64,000 nt of DNA from Tolypeutes matacus (GCA_026826555.1 JAKSZT010054334.1:36273427-36337426), one strand, 5' to 3'; counted from the stretch's first letter, positions 1 to 12,005 are shown. Translations and numbers: made by a program. Notes: generated by a model from the sequence alone, not told the origin.

Positions 1-1689
1 TACTTATGTAAAGATTATTGTTACGTGATGTTTATTATATTCGTGTCTCAAGTACACTCTTTGAAGCTAAGGATACATAACATTGGTTTTAATAATAATA
101 ACAAAGGAAAATTGCTCCCTCCAAACCTATTAAAGAGAATGAAAATCAATTCTGAAATAAATTTTACTTTGCAGTTCAGCTTGCTATACTACTTGCTATA
201 GCACTTACAGCTTTGCTATTATTGTACAAACACATTGGTTATTGCTGGCCATCGTCATCTCTTTCTCTGCCACTGGCATTCTCCACCTTGTTTGTCACTT
301 GCTAAAGTCTTATTGATTTATATAGAGCTAAGAAATTTGGAACTATATTTTCTCCCTTATTGTATGATATCATCAGCACATTCTCTTAACAAGGAAGGGA
401 AAGAGAGTCACTCAACAAGACCCACAAGCTTAATAACCTGCATCAGTCTGAGGGAGTAATGCAAAAGGGTCCCATGTTATAACCCAGGATTATAGACAGC
501 CCTGTCAGCATTGTCTGGAAAGTTTTCCATAGGGCTTTCTCGGTTCACTTCCTAGTCCTGAGTTCATTTTTAAAATATGCAATCAAGGTTACACTGGGTT
601 AAATGCCAAACCTCACCCACAAGCATAAAGAGAACAGGGCACACTTTTATTTACAAGGAAATTTGAGAGTATATCCTTTCATCTTATAACTTTTAGATGC
701 CCAATATGGGGAAAGCAGAATAAACTGGTCTAATTCTGGTGGAAATATTTATGAAAAAATATTTACAGACAAACTGATACTTTGTTAGAGTTTGGCTTTC
801 ATACATTAACTTAAGTCATTTTCATGGAGGATGAGTGGGAATGAAGAATGAAATGTAGTAAGTTACAAAGCAAATAAATTTAAGGGCAATCAATTGTGAT
901 CCTCTTGGCTTTCTCTTCCTAAAATTAAGATTTTAGGAATATAATTTGAAAACTTCCTTAGTTTTCATTGATCAACATTGAAATTAGAACTATTTATTAC
1001 ATGTTAATTAATAAATATATTATTGAGCCCCTGAGGTTTCTGTAATTATCAGGTTTTGTAATGTCCACCACACTGACAGAGATATATTATATAAAAATAT
1101 GTGTATTAGTTGGCATGGTGTAATTATGTACAGCAGCTAGTCCAGAGGCACTTATATTGTCATCTTTGCAAATGATGGATTAGAGTCTTTTATTTTTGAT
1201 GCAGAAATTTAAAAATTATAATAAAACACATTAGGTAAATAACACCTAATATTTAGTGAATGGTAATTTTTAAGAAGAAATAATCAAACTGAAAAAAAGA
1301 AATATAAAATTGAGTTCCTAGGAGGGAAATATGTTTTTCCCAATGGATCCTGATATCAAGATTATATGACAACAACAATATATACATGCTTATTAGTAAA
1401 ATGGAAAATGAAAGTAAGTACACCTGAGTATCCAAAGAACAAGAACTCAGAGGCCATTTGGAAATCAATTATTCCTAGATATTTTTTACAGTAATCATGT
1501 TCTCCAAATTATTTGACCAGATTTAATATAATATTTAAATCTTGTTAAAATTTATTTCTATGTTTGCAGTAGCCCTCCTAAATTAGCTTTTTATTATAAA
1601 CTGTATAATATTTAATAATAACAGAGACTACTTATTTCCCAAAAATTTATATGAAAAACATATACGAGATGTATATACATTTTTAAAAT
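1..1689. other. AT-rich sequence, no gene seen
   Basis: I see no coding potential, RNA gene or clear repeat here. The short open frames at 235-459 and 1253-1468 are the size expected by chance and match no family I know. Confidence 0.6.
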
Positions 1690-1795
1690 TAGTGACAGGT
1701 ATCATGCCACAGTGCCAAGTGCAGGTGCTACAAAAATGGATAAAATATATTCTTGCATTGAAGAAACATAGTTTACTTGACTAAATATAATATTA
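1690..1795 (-). repeat. Probable L2 3'-end fragment, antisense
   Basis: The order of words (a degenerate 'tgccaagtgcaggtgctacaaaaatg' type phrase, then 'ttgcattgaagaaacatagtttact') follows the antisense 3' end of L2, where the phrase is roughly 'gcactgtgctaggtgctggggatacaaa...ctcaaggagctta'. It is very diverged and the call is from memory. Confidence 0.4.
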
Positions 1796-1849
1796 AAAGA
1801 ATATTAATATTGGTCAGTAATATCAGCAGAGAGTCAAGTTAATTTTCTC

Positions 1850-1975
1850 ACTCTTTATCTTTCTCTCTCTTATCTCTGTCACTGCCTCTCTCTTTCTTTT
1901 TGTAAAAAACAACATACACGCACACACACATGGGTATGTGTACATATATACATATGCATATATTTATTAATAACA
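1850..1975. repeat. Simple sequence: CT-rich run, then CA/TA run
   Basis: A pyrimidine stretch of tctctctt words (about 1853-1902) is followed by acacac and atacatat repeats (about 1912-1970). This is low-complexity sequence with no gene content. Confidence 0.8.
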
Positions 1976-2032
1976 CAATGATATAATAATGGAAGGATAG
2001 AGCAATATTTGGATTCTCAAGTTAACCATGTG

Positions 2033-2407
2033 TCCTAGCTTGCGAAACCTGCTATAACAAATACCACAGACTGGTTGGCTTAAACAAGAGGAAGTTCTTA
2101 TCTCAGTTCTGGAAGCTGGAAGTCTAAAATAAAAGTGTCAGCAGGCCCTGTTTTCTCTAGTCTGTAGCATTCTGGGGCTGGCTTGCCAACAGTCCATAAC
2201 TCAGTCTTAACCTCTATCACCTGGCCATCTGTGGTCCCCTTCTGTTTCCTCCTTACTGCTATGCTTATATTGACTCTGATTCAGTAGAGCCTCATATTAA
2301 TAGTATCTCCAAAGTTCCTATTAATAAATGAATTCACACTCACAGAACAGGGGTTAAGACTTGGACTTGTCTTTGTAAGGGACATTATTCATTCATAATA
2401 TTCTGTC
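2033..2407 (-). repeat. MaLR/MLT1-like LTR, antisense (plus-strand left copy)
   Basis: The left edge has the antisense MLT1 LTR signature: 'cctagcttgcgaaacctgctataacaaa', then 'ccacagactggttggcttaaac', a 'cagttctggaagctggaagtc' block, and at the right 'attaataaatgaattcacactcacag...ttaagacttgg'. A related copy in the same orientation lies at 3957-4333, so the two look like the LTRs of one element. They differ at many positions, which indicates great age. Confidence 0.75.
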
Positions 2408-3956
2408 CTTTTGACACCCAGAAAAAAAAATTTGCATTTGCAAAATACATTCCCCCCATCCCAACATCTCAAAGCCTTAAGCCATTTCTGTAACAATTCT
2501 AAGTCCAAAATATCTTCAAAATCAGTTATGGGACTGGTCCATCTTGAAGCACATTTCCTCTCCATCTCTGGACCTGTGAAACCTATAAAATAATTTATCT
2601 GCATCCAAAATACTGTGATAGGACAGGCATAAGATAAACATTCCCAAACTATTCAGGATAAGCTGGAAAGGAAAAAAAAAAAGAGTAATGGGTCCAAAGC
2701 AAATCTGAAACCCAGTAGGAAAATTTCCATTGGAATTCAAGGTCTGAAAGTAAGAAGTGGCTCAATGCTTTGTCCTCCTGGCCTGCTGGAGTGGAGACCT
2801 ACCCTCCCTGAACACTTGGGTACTAACAACACTCTCTCCCTGCACATGGGGGTAGAGGCCGTACCCTCTTCAAATGCTGCGGTGAACCCACCCACTGCAA
2901 ATGCCAGAACAGGCTCACACCCTCCAAAATCTGAGGCTGGCCTAATCATTTCAAACACTGGGCCAGTGGCCTCTTTCTTGGCATAGAATATCTCTTCAGC
3001 CCAGACATCTGCTTTCATGGTTTGGCTCTTGAATTCATTCTTCCTTCATTTCATGCCATCTCTGTCGCTTTCAGTCTAGGCTGGCAGAATTTCTGCTGAT
3101 GCAAAATTCCCAAAAACCTTGTCAGTCTTCTGTGAAGTTCAAGTGGGTCCAAGCCAACATACAAAAGGATCTTCCACAGAGCCAGCCCCAACAATTGCAT
3201 CTTCATTCCTAACTTCTTCTGATATAGCTTATTGGATCTGTTAGCTATGTGCCTATTCTCATTAAAAAATGGTTGTTCAGCCACAACCTTAAACTTAAAC
3301 CTGTTCTATGGGGGCTCACCTCCCAGGAACTCAGAGAAAGTTCCGTTAGGACCACTTCTAGTCCTAGTCTCAAAGCACACTATTTGGATAGGTTGAGAAT
3401 TTTCCAAATCATTAATGGCTCATTCTTTTGTGCTCAATCGTTCCTCAGTTTATGTCTATCCTGTCATATTTTACTGCAATCAACAAGGAGAACCTAAGCT
3501 GTTTTCCATATTTTGCTTGGAAATCTCTTCAGCTAAATATTCAAGATCATTGTTTACAAGTTCCACATTCAATCCAATTCTAGTACATTATTCAGCCAAG
3601 TTCTCTGCTATTCTATCACAAGGATCACCTTTCCCCCAGTTTCCAATAATACAGTCATCATTTCCTTTACATACTTCACTGGGTGCAGCTTTAACATCCA
3701 TATTTCCACCAACATTCTCTTCATGATGATATTTGTAATCTCAAAGAAAATATAAACTTTCTCTACGACTCTCCTCACTTTAACAACTGAATCACCTTTA
3801 ACATCCATACCTCTACTAATAGTCTTTCTAGGAAATTTAGACTTTTTCTATAAAACACCTAAAAATTCTTCCAGCCTCTACACATTACTTAATTCCAAAG
3901 CCACTTGCACAATTTTAGGTATTTGTCAAAACAACACCCTATTCCTGGTACCAAAG
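2408..3956 (-). mobile_element. MaLR-type internal region, antisense, non-coding relic
   Basis: The stretch between the two LTRs follows, in reverse, the internal sequence of MaLR elements (the THE1/MST/MLT group). Examples are the 'tctcaaagccttaagccatt' start, the 'aaatctcttcagctaaatattcaagatca' section and the closing 'aattccaaagccacttgcacaattttaggtatttg' before 'ctggtacca'. MaLR internal regions are non-autonomous relatives of ERVL. The frames at 2737-3018, 3249-3497 and 3415-3726 are fragments of this region with no recognisable domain. The internal region is about 1.55 kb, in the usual MaLR range. Confidence 0.7.
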
Positions 3957-4333
3957 CCTCTCTTAGTTTCCAGGGCTGCTATAACAAATACTACAGACTA
4001 TTTGGATTAAATGACACAAACTTATTTTCTCAAAATTTTGGAAGCTAGCATTCCAAAATCAAGGTGTTGGTAGGCCATGCTTTCTCTGAACTCACCATGT
4101 TCTGGTGGTGCCTTTAGGCAATTCATAACTCAGTCTCTGACTCCACTACAAGGCCATCTGTCTCCTGCTATGTCCTCCTCACTGCCATGGCTTATCAGAA
4201 CTCCAGCCAAATTGGATTAGCCTTAATTTAATAGAGGTTTGAAGATCTTATTAATAAACAAACTCACACCCACAGGAATGGGGTTTAAGACTTGAACACG
4301 CCTTTGTGGGGAGCATGATTCAGTCTCTAATAC
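3957..4333 (-). repeat. MaLR/MLT1-like LTR, antisense (plus-strand right copy)
   Basis: It begins 'tctcttagtttccagggctgctataacaaa' and ends with 'attaataaacaaactcacacccacagg...gacttgaacacg' and a 'gattcagtctctaatacc' edge. It is parallel to the LTR at 2033-2407. Together they bound a complete, decayed LTR-internal-LTR element of about 2.3 kb. I could not find a clean target duplication. Confidence 0.75.
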
Positions 4334-6539
4334 CACATAAATAGTATTAAAATTCCTACTTCAAGTTGCAGTGAAAGAAATCCATAAAAAGTCTATGTGA
4401 AGATTCATATTTCAATTCAAAAGGCAGGAATCAAGCTGCATCATCTTGCATAAGAATGAGTTATTTGTTTTGTGAATTTTGCCTTTGCTGGTTTCAGCTA
4501 GATATAGGCATAAGTCTCTATTAGACATCCCAGAGAATTTATCCTACCCCTTGGTTAGGTTGCTAAACCTTTTTCAAACACAAATGGTGACGTGTGTGCA
4601 CTTCTAACATTTGACAAGAAAGTCTTGGAATCTTCGGACGTGGTTATCTATACTTCCGTAAAATTATATAGAGCTTTCTTAGCCAATGACCATAGATGTC
4701 AAGTTCCTCCTGACCCAATAATTTCTTTCATTGTGTCATTATAACTGAAGGTTCAGATTTCTAAACCTGAAGGCAATATAGGTGATTGTCTATGTTGAAA
4801 GTGTCTGTACTAACTTAGCTGAAGCGATTCCTGAGAACAGCAATATATGTGAGTTCCAGCAAGCTTCAGGTGTAGATTTACTTTATGGAAAGCTTTACTT
4901 GATAAAAATTGTTATTTCCTTTACAATCTTTTAAACTGTTATATAACCTAAATACAAGGAAGGTAGAAAATGAGTTTAAAGTATTTTCTTTCTAGCAAAA
5001 CCACAGAGGAGAAAACACTTCTTTTAGTCACTTTTACTTTATTTAGAACTCTCCAAGTGTGCTTGTAGTGATAGAAATGGCACTTCTCATAGAATTTAAA
5101 ATATTGAACAATATAAGATGAATACAAATTTTGGAACCAAATTTCTGAAAATTTCTTTCTTAGTAAGCACACATTGTGCTTTTTCAGTTATGTTGAGGGT
5201 ATACAGTTATCAATTTAGAAGAACAATGTAGGAGATTGAAATGGACAAGAAGAGATTTATAGGATGAGCTCACTTTAAAAGGAGTCAGGTTTATGAGTTT
5301 TCTTGAGAGATGGAGTGCTTCCCTTATTTACTCAGAGGGACAAAAACAATCAAGCGTTCTATGATACTAGACCAAGATCACCAAGGGGAAAATAGCAGCT
5401 GTGGTAAAGTGGCACTTTGCTGCCTCAAATAAAATGTTTATATGTGATGAAAAAATTATGTCTTAGGAGATGAAATTAGAAGCCCCAGGGACTCAGAAAT
5501 AAATACCTTAGAAATTGAATATCACATAACATAGGCCTTTAGCCTTTGTTCACAGAAAGGTATCTTGCAACAGCAGTTTTATGAAAACTTACATTAAAAT
5601 AAAATTATTTTCTAAATATGAGATGTAATAAATGCTATGTGTGGATATGTCTCAAAATGACATGTCTTACTGTCCTAGGAGTCATTTATGACATTTTTTT
5701 ACTCCAATAGAAAATCAGATACTGCATTCCTGAGTAAGATAGAGCAGAAACATATAAAATTAACATATTGTTGCATAAATGTATTTTCAGAGCCTTATGC
5801 AAGTTAGTGCTTCTCCACAGGATGGATATATCCTGCTAACATTACTATTTATGTGATTTATTGGAAAAATGCTTTATATACGACTTTAAAAAGTAAATGT
5901 TAGTTCCGGAATCCACTCCTTACTGTACACCTGAGGTCATGGGCTCATTGATTTAGACTCTAGGGGAATTAGTTTCCTTGCCCATTAAAAAGTGGCCTAC
6001 TAACAGCTGCCTACCTAAAAATATATTGATATTCAGGCCTGTATAAAGAAAAGTTCTATGCAAATTCAGATACTGCATATATTGATAAAAGTATTTAATA
6101 TTTGCTGAAGTATATTTGTATTTGAAAATTAGTTTAACCTACTATTTTCTTAGCAAATAATTTTGCCACAACACAGACAATGGCACTGCATTTATTGCTG
6201 TATGTTTATTTTATAAAGTAAATGGAATGTACTCCAGACTGTGTTATAGACATGGAAACTGAAGCAGGGACTAGTGACATTGATCCAGGTGATTTAATTG
6301 AGGAAATATTAGAAAAGAACTTTTCTTTTTAATTCTTTAAAGAAGTATGCCATAATTGGAAGTTTTACTCCACATATTCTATTACCTCCTGTTGCCCATA
6401 TCTGTATTTATATATTGATCTAGATAAAGAAATATATAGATGTAGCAATATGACTTTCAAAGCTTCCTGAAGACTTATCTTCATTCCACATAAACAATTT
6501 CCCACTAATAGCTTCCAGTCTTCTAAATGTCTCTTAATT
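4334..6539. other. No recognisable feature
   Basis: AT-rich sequence. The small frames at 4948-5172 and 6365-6553 are unremarkable. I see no splice-flanked exon, tRNA or clear repeat. Confidence 0.55.
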
Positions 6540-7130
6540 CCAAGCTCTAACATATCACCTTCACCAAATTCATTTGGCCTCCCTAATTTCCAGCCTATGG
6601 TATCTCTGCTGCAATAAATTTCTAACTTGATTTTCAGACTCTGGCCTGTCTCTCCTTTTATTCATCCTCAAAGTTTTTGTAAGAGTGATCATTTAAATGC
6701 AAATCTTCTCACAAAATGTCTCTGTTTAAAAAAATTCCCGTTGAGTACTTAAAAATGTTAAATGAGGGAAGCGGCTGTGGCTCAATCAGTAGGGCTCCCG
6801 TTTACCATATGGGAGGCCCCGGGTTCGGTTCCCGGGGCCTCCTGGTGAAGGCAAGCCTGCCTGCACGGCGTGGTTAGCTGACCCAGCGAGCACAAGCAGC
6901 AAGGGGGGGATAAATGAATAAATAAAAAAAAAATCTTTAAAAAAAAAAAAACAAAAAAAAAAGTTAAATGGCCTTAATTCAAGTACCTTAAAATTGTACC
7001 TTTCCAGCCTCAGGAAGAAAATCCTGATTTTTATACTGTGTGTCAGGTACACAAACTGCTTCTTCAACACATATGCTTGTGTTTATTCATGTCCTTTAAA
7101 GGAATGAACTTTTTCATTTTACTACCAAGT
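6540..7130 (+). repeat. Possible L2 fragment, split by a SINE
   Basis: Words such as 'ctaacttgattttcagactctggcctg', 'gtaagagtgatcatttaaatgcaaatc' and 'aatgtctctgtttaaaa' run in the order of the L2 3' half. The DAS SINE at 6766-6962 lies inside. Heavily diverged. Confidence 0.4.
6766..6962 (+). repeat. DAS-type tRNA-derived SINE (armadillo), young copy
   Basis: The head is tRNA-like, with an A box 'tggctcaatcag' at 6778-6789 and a B box 'ggttcggttcc' at 6822-6832, the internal RNA polymerase III promoter. A GC-rich body with 'gcaagcctgcctgcacggc' and 'ttagctgacccagcgagcac' follows, then a tail of A runs broken by 'ataaatgaataaat'. It is flanked by 'gttaaatg' at 6757-6764 and 6963-6970, an 8-bp direct repeat consistent with L1-driven insertion. 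Low divergence and intact boxes suggest a recent insertion. This family is the main basis for calling the genome armadillo. Confidence 0.9.
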
Positions 7131-7839
7131 AAAATCCAACTTATCATGCAAGGCCAGTTTCATTATTAATGATGATTTCATCATTATACTCACAGACTTA
7201 TTCAGAACCAGTTGGTGTATTATTCTGTCATATTGGAATATAATAAACACATATTTGGTGTTTAATCAAACTAAGACTCTATTAATTGTAGGAAGACCCA
7301 TTACTGATGTATCACTAAGAAATGAAAAAATAAACTGATGCAATATTTTTGTATAATATAAAATTTTATTTTATACTAATTAAATAAGTTTTGCTATGCT
7401 TAGCCATAATGTAGCTTCTGTTTTATAGCTCTTGAATGCAAACACAAAAAAAGAAAATATAACCAAAATAAATTGGTTAAGGCATTTCAAAGATTTTCAC
7501 ATTTAGCCAAATGCTTCTGAAACACTTTGCTACTCAGTCATTGATGACAGTTTTTCCCATATAACAATTGACTATACCCTCAAGAACATTGATATTGCAA
7601 CAGTTCTTCAAGAAACCAATAAAAAATTAATAACCATTAATGCCAAGTTCTTAAGATCACTTTGCACTTGGGTAGAGCAAGACACTTTTGATTACAGCTT
7701 CAGAAATATATCTAACTAAATATCTAAATCTTTGATTCCATCAACTTCTTCCTTACACTATTTCCCCCCCTTGGGAAAATAGTGCTCTGCTACTGTCTTT
7801 AAATTTTCCTCAAAACCACTGATATTCATTCTGGAAGTT
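7131..7839. other. No recognisable feature
   Basis: AT-rich sequence with no repeat or gene that I can name. Confidence 0.5.
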
Positions 7840-8370
7840 TTGATGCTAGCCCTTTTGAGAACATATGCAATCAATGAAAACTATTTTATGACTACTGCCC
7901 AGGTAAAGCCATTAGAAGATGCCATTGACTGTAAGATGTATCCCAGTTTAGTATCTGAAAATGTGAAAATAATGTGTGCTTTAGAATCAGAAGACTATAA
8001 CATAATATTTATTAACACCAATCTGAAGGCGTTTGTATGTTACATTGAATTAAATATTTTTAAACAAATAGCATCTTTTTTTAAACAAGAGAAAGGCATC
8101 GAACACATATGCCAATCTCACTTTTATAACAAAAGACTTTTTTGTGGGTTCTTTCTCACATTGATTAACCGTGATAAACAGTCCTACAATGCTACAATAG
8201 TTTCTGTGATCAAAAATATTTTGCTGTTGTTTTTCATGGACCATTTTTTAACTATTTACTTATTAAAAATACGTTACCTAACCAGATTTGATAAGTATGT
8301 CAATCATACCTTTAACTATATAATTAAATGGGGACTTAGATATTTTAAAATAAAAGCTAAGGAAATATAA
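7840..8370 (+). CDS. Unidentified 176-codon open frame; probably not a gene
   Basis: This is the longest uninterrupted ATG frame in the window. The product would be rich in Ile, Phe, Leu, Lys and Asn, as expected from AT-rich DNA. Two hydrophobic patches (near residues 104-110 and 124-143) could look like membrane segments. I recognise no domain. There is no Kozak-like context of note, no TATA/CpG promoter, no AATAAA close downstream and no splice signals that I trust. In DNA this AT-rich, a stop-free run of this length is somewhat longer than chance predicts, so I list it. I would treat it as hypothetical, perhaps an unrecognised retroposed fragment. Confidence 0.15.
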   Translation: MMLALLRTYAINENYFMTTAQVKPLEDAIDCKMYPSLVSENVKIMCALESEDYNIIFINTNLKAFVCYIELNIFKQIASFFKQEKGIEHICQSHFYNKRLFCGFFLTLINRDKQSYNATIVSVIKNILLLFFMDHFLTIYLLKIRYLTRFDKYVNHTFNYIIKWGLRYFKIKAKEI

Positions 8371-8983
8371 CAGCATTAAGAGTGGCACGTTTATAAAGTA
8401 ATATTATACTGGCCAAGGCACTTAGTCTGGTAAATAGTCTCACTGTCTCATACTTCAATGTAGAACAAAATCTTTGTTTCTGTGTTTCTGGAGTCCATAA
8501 AGGTTACTGCATTTTTTTTTTTTCAAAGATAAGTGGGTAAAGCACTGGACTATATGAGAAATGCAATATCCTTTAAGGAACTGGGGACTGGAGAGTGTGT
8601 AATTAGTCCAAGTCATTGGCCCACAGAAGCAAACATTTAGGATCCTTCATTTGTATCTACCTGGTTCTTCCAGTCTCTTTTCTCTGCCTTTTGCGTCACT
8701 GATGTATCTTTGGAATATGGGCATCTCTTTCTGCTGCTTCTTTGCCATGCTAGGGTACTGAAATCGATTGTACTATATGTATAGATGAACAATATAAGGA
8801 TTCCTTTGGGATAGTGTGAGAGGAGACAGCGGTGGCTTGCTACTTTTCCAGAATTTTGCCCAAGAAGCAGAACAAGGAAATTTCCTTATGGTACCCACCA
8901 ATCTTATCATTCTCATCTCCTTTCCATCTCTCCTGATGTTAAATATCTATTATAATGTCCTCAAGGAACTCCCAGGCTCATAT
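8371..8983. other. No recognisable feature
   Basis: No repeat or gene identified. A T run of 11 lies at about 8512-8523. Confidence 0.5.
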
Positions 8984-9160
8984 TTTGTTTCTTTCTCACT
9001 TTCTTCCCTTCCTTTTCCTTCTCTCTTCTCTCCCTCTCCTTCCTTCCCTTCCCAATCCTCCCTCCATCCCTCCCTCCCTCCCTTCCTCCTTTTACCCTCC
9101 CTCTCTTCTTTCTCCCTTCCCTCCCTCCCTCCCTTCCTGCTTTTTTTCTCTTCTTACTAT
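8984..9160. repeat. Polypyrimidine tract (TTCC/CCTC)n
   Basis: Almost pure C/T sequence built from cttcc, tccc and ctccct words. It creates overlapping Ser/Pro/Leu-rich frames on the plus strand and Gly/Arg/Lys-rich frames on the minus strand, none of which are genes. Such tracts can adopt triplex structure and, read on the minus strand, carry many GGAA cores. Confidence 0.9.
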
Positions 9161-9837
9161 TTTCTGAAAACACATATTTCTTTCCAAAGGTAATTATTAT
9201 AGGGCATATTAGCTTCATTAACAATGGGTAAACAAATAGGAAATTTTGGCCAAAGAAAGCACTGATTAATATCCTTTCATGTCCTTAGCAAAGATCTTAT
9301 TCCATAGATCTACAAATTAATGGTTTTGGAGAGGAAAGGTGAAAACAAATGCAGAATAAAAGTAGAAAGATATGGGCAGCTATATCTATGAGAAGTACTG
9401 AAACAGTGCTATGTGGAATGTGGTTGTTTTGAGGCCAAAGGAATGTGTTAAACCATCAGCCTTACTTTCCTCCATGGCTCCAGAGCTAAAAGTGAGCCTA
9501 AATTACAAACCCTTGCCTTTACCTTCCCAAGTATATATATTCTCTGGGTGACCTGGACTCTAATTAGTAAATCTATTCTATGTGTTTTGCTAGGTAGAGG
9601 TTGGGATTTGAAAAATCCACTGATTTCAATCTGCCCTTCTTTTGTGGACTTATCTTGCTTTGAATACACTAAGATTATGCCATGGAAGGGTCAATCTAGA
9701 AAGTCAAAAATAAATAAATGGCACACAAGTTCATCTGAAAAAGAGAGCTCAAAATACAGGCACTGGGAAAATTAGGGGAATAGATTAGAAATATCCAGAT
9801 GATTACCCTCCCTTTATTATTATGGTAGAATTGCATA
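9161..9837. other. No recognisable feature
   Basis: No gene or repeat named with confidence. Confidence 0.5.
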
Positions 9838-9960
9838 CATTTGGTCATTTTATGTATTCATATGTATTCAATATGTATTTAACATCTACTGTGTGCCCAG
9901 TATGAGGCTGGGCATTAAAGATACAGAGATATGAAAAACTCAGCCTCATAACCTTATATC
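9838..9960 (-). repeat. Probable L2 3'-end fragment, antisense
   Basis: The pattern 'tattcaatatgtatttaacatctactgtgtgcccagtatgaggctgggcatta' followed by 'agatacagagatatgaaaaactcagcctcata' follows the antisense L2 3' end ('tttattgagcacctactatgtgccaggcactg...'). Confidence 0.5.
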
Positions 9961-10234
9961 ACCTTTTATCTCCAGGTGCAATATATAGAGAGACAAATAA
10001 TTGTTATATAGTATTATAATAAAGATTACATATTACAAATATATATAAGAATATATAACAATTGATTACCATGAACTTCACTAAATTGGCTAATTCCACA
10101 AACGGCAGTGTCCTACCTCAATTCCGTTTATGGTTTGTCCCCAAACTGAGTAGTTTGTCTGAGAAACCTAGTTCAGGGTGGGAAACTTGGTCTAGAAAGA
10201 AAAAATATCTTAAAGGCCGTTTAAATGCATATGA

Positions 10235-10350
10235 GTGATTTCTCATTTGCAAGCTGACAAAATCACCAATCTCAGATTTATTTGGAAGATTAAATGAGAT
10301 AAGGCACTTGATGCTTAGCACAGTACATAGTCCACAGGGATGCCCCACAA
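10235..10350 (+). repeat. MIR SINE fragment, sense
   Basis: The phrase 'gattaaatgagataaggcactt' and then 'cttagcacagtacatagt' are the hallmarks of the MIR core and 3' half ('gattaaatgagataatgcatgtaaagcgcttagcacagtgcctggcacatagt'). Confidence 0.65.
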
Positions 10351-10679
10351 ATATCAGTTTATATTTGCCTTATCCCATCTGGAAAAGAATCACTCACTGC
10401 TCAGGTATTTGGATACCTGTAGTGATTAGAAAAGGAGTCATAAAATAAATTATATTTAAGTAGATATCTTGTTTGTTTCCTTTAAATATCTATTAAAATA
10501 GATTTCATTTTATATGTATAAAATAATTTTTGATTAATACAAATGTATGTATGCTCAGGGTAAAAATAAACCAAGTTTTAATGAAATACTGTATAACAAT
10601 AATAACAGGAAGAGCAAGTATTGATTAAGAGTGATTGAAACATTCACTTATATGACTTAATCTATGTCATGGCACCAAG
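10351..10679. other. No recognisable feature
   Basis: AT-rich sequence, nothing identified. Confidence 0.5.
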
Positions 10680-10800
10680 TTTTGACATTGATTCTGTCAC
10701 TGAATTCTCAAAACAATCCTATGAGGTAAATTATATTATTATTTTTATTTGAGAGATAAGAGACCTAAACAGAAAAATGTTACATAAATAGTCCTAGGAC
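10680..10800 (-). repeat. MIR SINE fragment, antisense
   Basis: 'tctcaaaacaatcctatgaggtaaattatattatta' followed by a degenerate 'gagagataagagacctaaacag' matches antisense MIR ('cctcacaacaaccctatgaggtaggta...gaaactgaggc'). Confidence 0.6.
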
Positions 10801-10989
10801 ACAAAGGGTTAAAAAAAATCAGACAAAATTCAACCACAGAGAAATCACCACTGATAATGTGTGTGGTTAATTCAATGCTTAGATTAAAATCTATCTGTAC
10901 ACATATTAAATAGTAAGTAAATGAGATGTTCCTATAATAAAGCTCTTTATTCTGTGTTTTTATCTCTGAACAGTATTTCCAGAAGTACA

Positions 10990-11545
10990 TTTTTATTTAA
11001 ATAATCACAAGCACACATCTTCATTTTCATTGGTTGCATAATTTTCTACTACACATATCACTCATTTACTTAACCAGTTACATAAGGATAGAAATTTAAA
11101 ATGGTTTCCAAATTTTTACTTTTATAAAAAAAAGAAAGGCACTGGTATGGATAGTATAGCATCAATACTTTTTTCTCCACCATTCCTCAGGTAAGAAGAT
11201 TTGTTGAATCAAGAGTTTGAACTTACAATACATATTGTCAAATACCCTCTATAACACTGGAACCAATTTTAAAGGGCATTTCAAAGTATCAATTTCTCTG
11301 AATCTTTGTCAAATATCAATAGTATAATTGTTTGATGTTTTGTTAATCTTACAGTCAGTGAAGAAAATTTTGTAATATTAGTTTGTATCTCTTTGGTTAT
11401 TAGTGACTTTGAACACTTTTCCACATGGAATTAGATATACTTATTTATTATTTCATTTGTAGTCACTCTTACTTTAGTAGAGATGAAGTCATTTCTCTAG
11501 AAAATATGTTGCAAATATCTTTGATCCCTTTGCCTTTCAATGCTC
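10990..11545 (-). repeat. Old L1 fragment, antisense (ORF2 end)
   Basis: Antisense L1 ORF2 3'-terminal words appear in order: a 'ttacttaaccagttacataaggatag...aaatggtttcc' section, then 'tagtttgtatctctttggttattagtgactttgaacacttttccacatg', then 'atgttgcaaatatctttgatcc'. The order and spacing match the L1 region around the C-terminus of the reverse transcriptase protein. All frames are broken. It appears to continue beyond the LTR at 11546-12005. Confidence 0.55.
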
Positions 11546-12005
11546 TTTGAATAGATACCATACAATGGGTTGACTTAAACAACAGAAATTTATTGGGTCA
11601 CATTTTGGGGGCTAGGAGGAGTCCAAAATTGAGGCATCAGTAAGGCAATCATTTCTCCCAGAAAACTGTGATACTCTTGCTGGTTGCCAGCAATCCTTGG
11701 ATGTTGGGATTTCTGTCACACGGCAAGGTGCATGGTGGCATCTTCTCCAATCTCTTCCAGGTCCCATTGACTTCTGGCTTCTGGCTGCTCCCTGTGCCTT
11801 TTCTTTGTGTGTCCAATTTCCTTTGCTTATAAGGACTTCACCATATTGGTTTAGGGACTACCTTCATTCATTTAGGTGCACTTTAACTATACACCTTAAC
11901 TATAACATCTTCAAAAGTCCTCTTTTCAAATGGTCCACACCCACAGGACCAAGGTTTGGGACCGGAACATGTCTTTTATGGGGGACATGATTCAATCCTT
12001 AACAT
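11546..12005 (-). repeat. MLT1/MaLR-like LTR, antisense, inside an old L1
   Basis: It carries 'accatacaatgggttgacttaaacaacagaaatttattgggtca' near the left, a central 'cttataaggacttcaccatattggtttaggg' and a right end with 'cacccacaggacc...gggaccggaacatg' and 'gattcaatccttaac'. This is the antisense order of an MLT1-class LTR. The left edge (tgttagtttcctagg) is missing, so the copy is truncated. L1-like sequence on both sides suggests a nested insertion. Confidence 0.65.

Noticed and set aside
2737..3018. 93-codon minus-strand frame as a gag-like gene
   Set aside because: It lies in the MaLR internal region, is short, and carries no recognisable retroviral motif.
6766..6962. Functional tRNA gene, because of A and B boxes
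   Set aside because: The boxes belong to a SINE head. No cloverleaf with paired acceptor stem is present, an A-rich tail and flanking duplication follow, and near copies occur elsewhere in the window.
8961..9224. Gly/Arg-rich and Ser/Pro-rich open frames (also 53728-54247 and 15698-15922)
   Set aside because: They arise because pure purine or pyrimidine repeats lack stop codons. They have no non-repetitive coding content.
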